From assembly GCA_013138705.1 (NCBI GenBank), contig WTCF01000084.1:1-5434 (forward strand): a stretch of 5,434 nt of DNA, read 5' to 3'. A program made the position numbers and the translations under genes. A model generated the notes under the pieces. That model ran no database searches. It was given only the letters and a program-made list of their open reading frames with translations, and was not told where the DNA came from. How positions within the stretch are numbered: the stretch's first letter is position 1; each line of letters begins with the position of its first letter. Positions 4,770 to 5,434 of this stretch are shown here, one piece after another. The DNA is from Deltaproteobacteria bacterium (GTDB lineage Bacteria; Desulfobacterota; Dissulfuribacteria; Dissulfuribacterales; UBA3076).

Positions 4770-5434
4770 TTAAGGCCCTGGCTTCATTGTCCAGGTGGTC
4801 CCATCGGGTCCGTCCTGAAGAGTTATCCCCTTTGCTCCGAGTTCATCCCTGATCCTGTCTGCACTAGCCCAATCTTTTTCCTCTCTGGCCCTAGTCCGCT
4901 CCTCAATAACCTTCAACACATCGGCTTCTGTCATACCAAGAAGGCCCAGTGCCTCAAGATTCCTCTTTCTAAGATATGCATCCGGGTCTTTATTGAGCAA
5001 CCCCAGCACCCTGGCGGCATCCCGGATTGCATCTGCTCCGAATTTAAAAGGTTCTATGTAAAGGGCCGAGGGCCTCTTTTCGGCTTCTTGGCCAAGGCGA
5101 TTTAAGGCCCTAACACCATCAAAGAGGTGCCCAAGGGCCTGCGCGGTATTGAAATCATCATCCATGGCCTGGTCAAATCTATCTTTCAGATGATTAAGTG
5201 TATCTATTGCCTTCCCGGCCTCATCAGTGAGGGGCCGTTGTTTCTTTATTGGTTTATCAGACAGATGCCTTGCCTCGGAAAGGGCCGTATAGCATCGATC
5301 AAGGGCAGAGGTCGTCTCGGTCAGGGCCTCAGGGCTGTAATCAAGGGGACTGCGGTAATGCTTGGACAGGAGGAAGAGCCTCAGGACCTCCGGATGATAT
5401 TTTCCCAGGATCTCCTGGATGGTTACAAAATTTC
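4770..5434 (-). CDS. cysS: Cysteinyl-tRNA synthetase, C-terminal 220 residues (start beyond right edge)
   Basis: The minus-strand frame is open from the right edge to the TAA at 4772-4770; its first internal ATG (5165) is not the gene start. The visible protein begins NFVTIQEILGKY, the segment that directly follows KMSKS in CysRS, so the KMSKS loop and catalytic Rossmann domain lie just outside. It continues with PEVLRLFLLSKHYRSPLDYS (15-34), the DALR-type helical domain with MDDDFNTAQAL (90-100), and ends with the small C-terminal domain ADRIRDELGAKGITLQDGPDGTTW. The enzyme charges tRNA-Cys with cysteine at the expense of ATP in the cytoplasm. The C-terminus has the normal length and no disruption. 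It is the most upstream gene of the cluster seen here; only 27 bp separates it from the kinase gene and no terminator lies between, so read-through is likely. Confidence 0.95.
   Translation of the reverse strand, partial: NFVTIQEILGKYHPEVLRLFLLSKHYRSPLDYSPEALTETTSALDRCYTALSEARHLSDKPIKKQRPLTDEAGKAIDTLNHLKDRFDQAMDDDFNTAQALGHLFDGVRALNRLGQEAEKRPSALYIEPFKFGADAIRDAARVLGLLNKDPDAYLRKRNLEALGLLGMTEADVLKVIEERTRAREEKDWASADRIRDELGAKGITLQDGPDGTTWTMKPGP

Overview
All genes read on the minus strand, so gene order along transcription runs from high to low coordinates. The window looks like a Gram-negative anaerobe of the Desulfobacterota (old Deltaproteobacteria) type. The reasons are a DUF4390-family exported protein, a LDH-like NAD malate dehydrogenase, a GAF histidine kinase whose H-box region resembles kinases I recall from that phylum, an MltA murein hydrolase (hence an outer membrane and thin peptidoglycan), and AT-rich palindromic intergenic repeats. 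The lineage is inferred from family resemblance, not from a search.

Layout in transcription order: (1) the C-terminal 220 residues of cysteinyl-tRNA synthetase, entering from the right edge and stopping at 4770; (2) a 419-residue soluble GAF/HisKA/HATPase sensor kinase, 4742-3483; (3) a COG2236-type phosphoribosyltransferase, best started at 3469 rather than at the longest-frame ATG at 3568, ending at 2831; (4) malate dehydrogenase, best started at 2818, ending at 1874; (5) an MltA lytic transglycosylase with an N-terminal membrane anchor, 1839-574; (6) after a gene-free gap of about 270 bp, the first 100 residues of a DUF4390 protein running off the left edge.

Genes 1-5 are packed with gaps of 27, 13, 12 (6 to the longer mdh start) and 34 bp, and no convincing terminator lies between them, so they could be one transcript. 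The products do not form one pathway: tRNA charging, signalling, nucleobase salvage, central carbon metabolism and cell-wall turnover. No response regulator is visible for the kinase. The two places that the genes do not explain are the mdh-mltA junction, filled by a perfect 26-bp palindrome where mltA lacks a Shine-Dalgarno, and the 302-573 gap, which holds three different palindromic structures and a possible promoter for the DUF4390 gene.

I see no defence system, CRISPR array, complete mobile element or RNA gene. Most of the window is ordinary housekeeping sequence; the interesting part is the small repeat structures.
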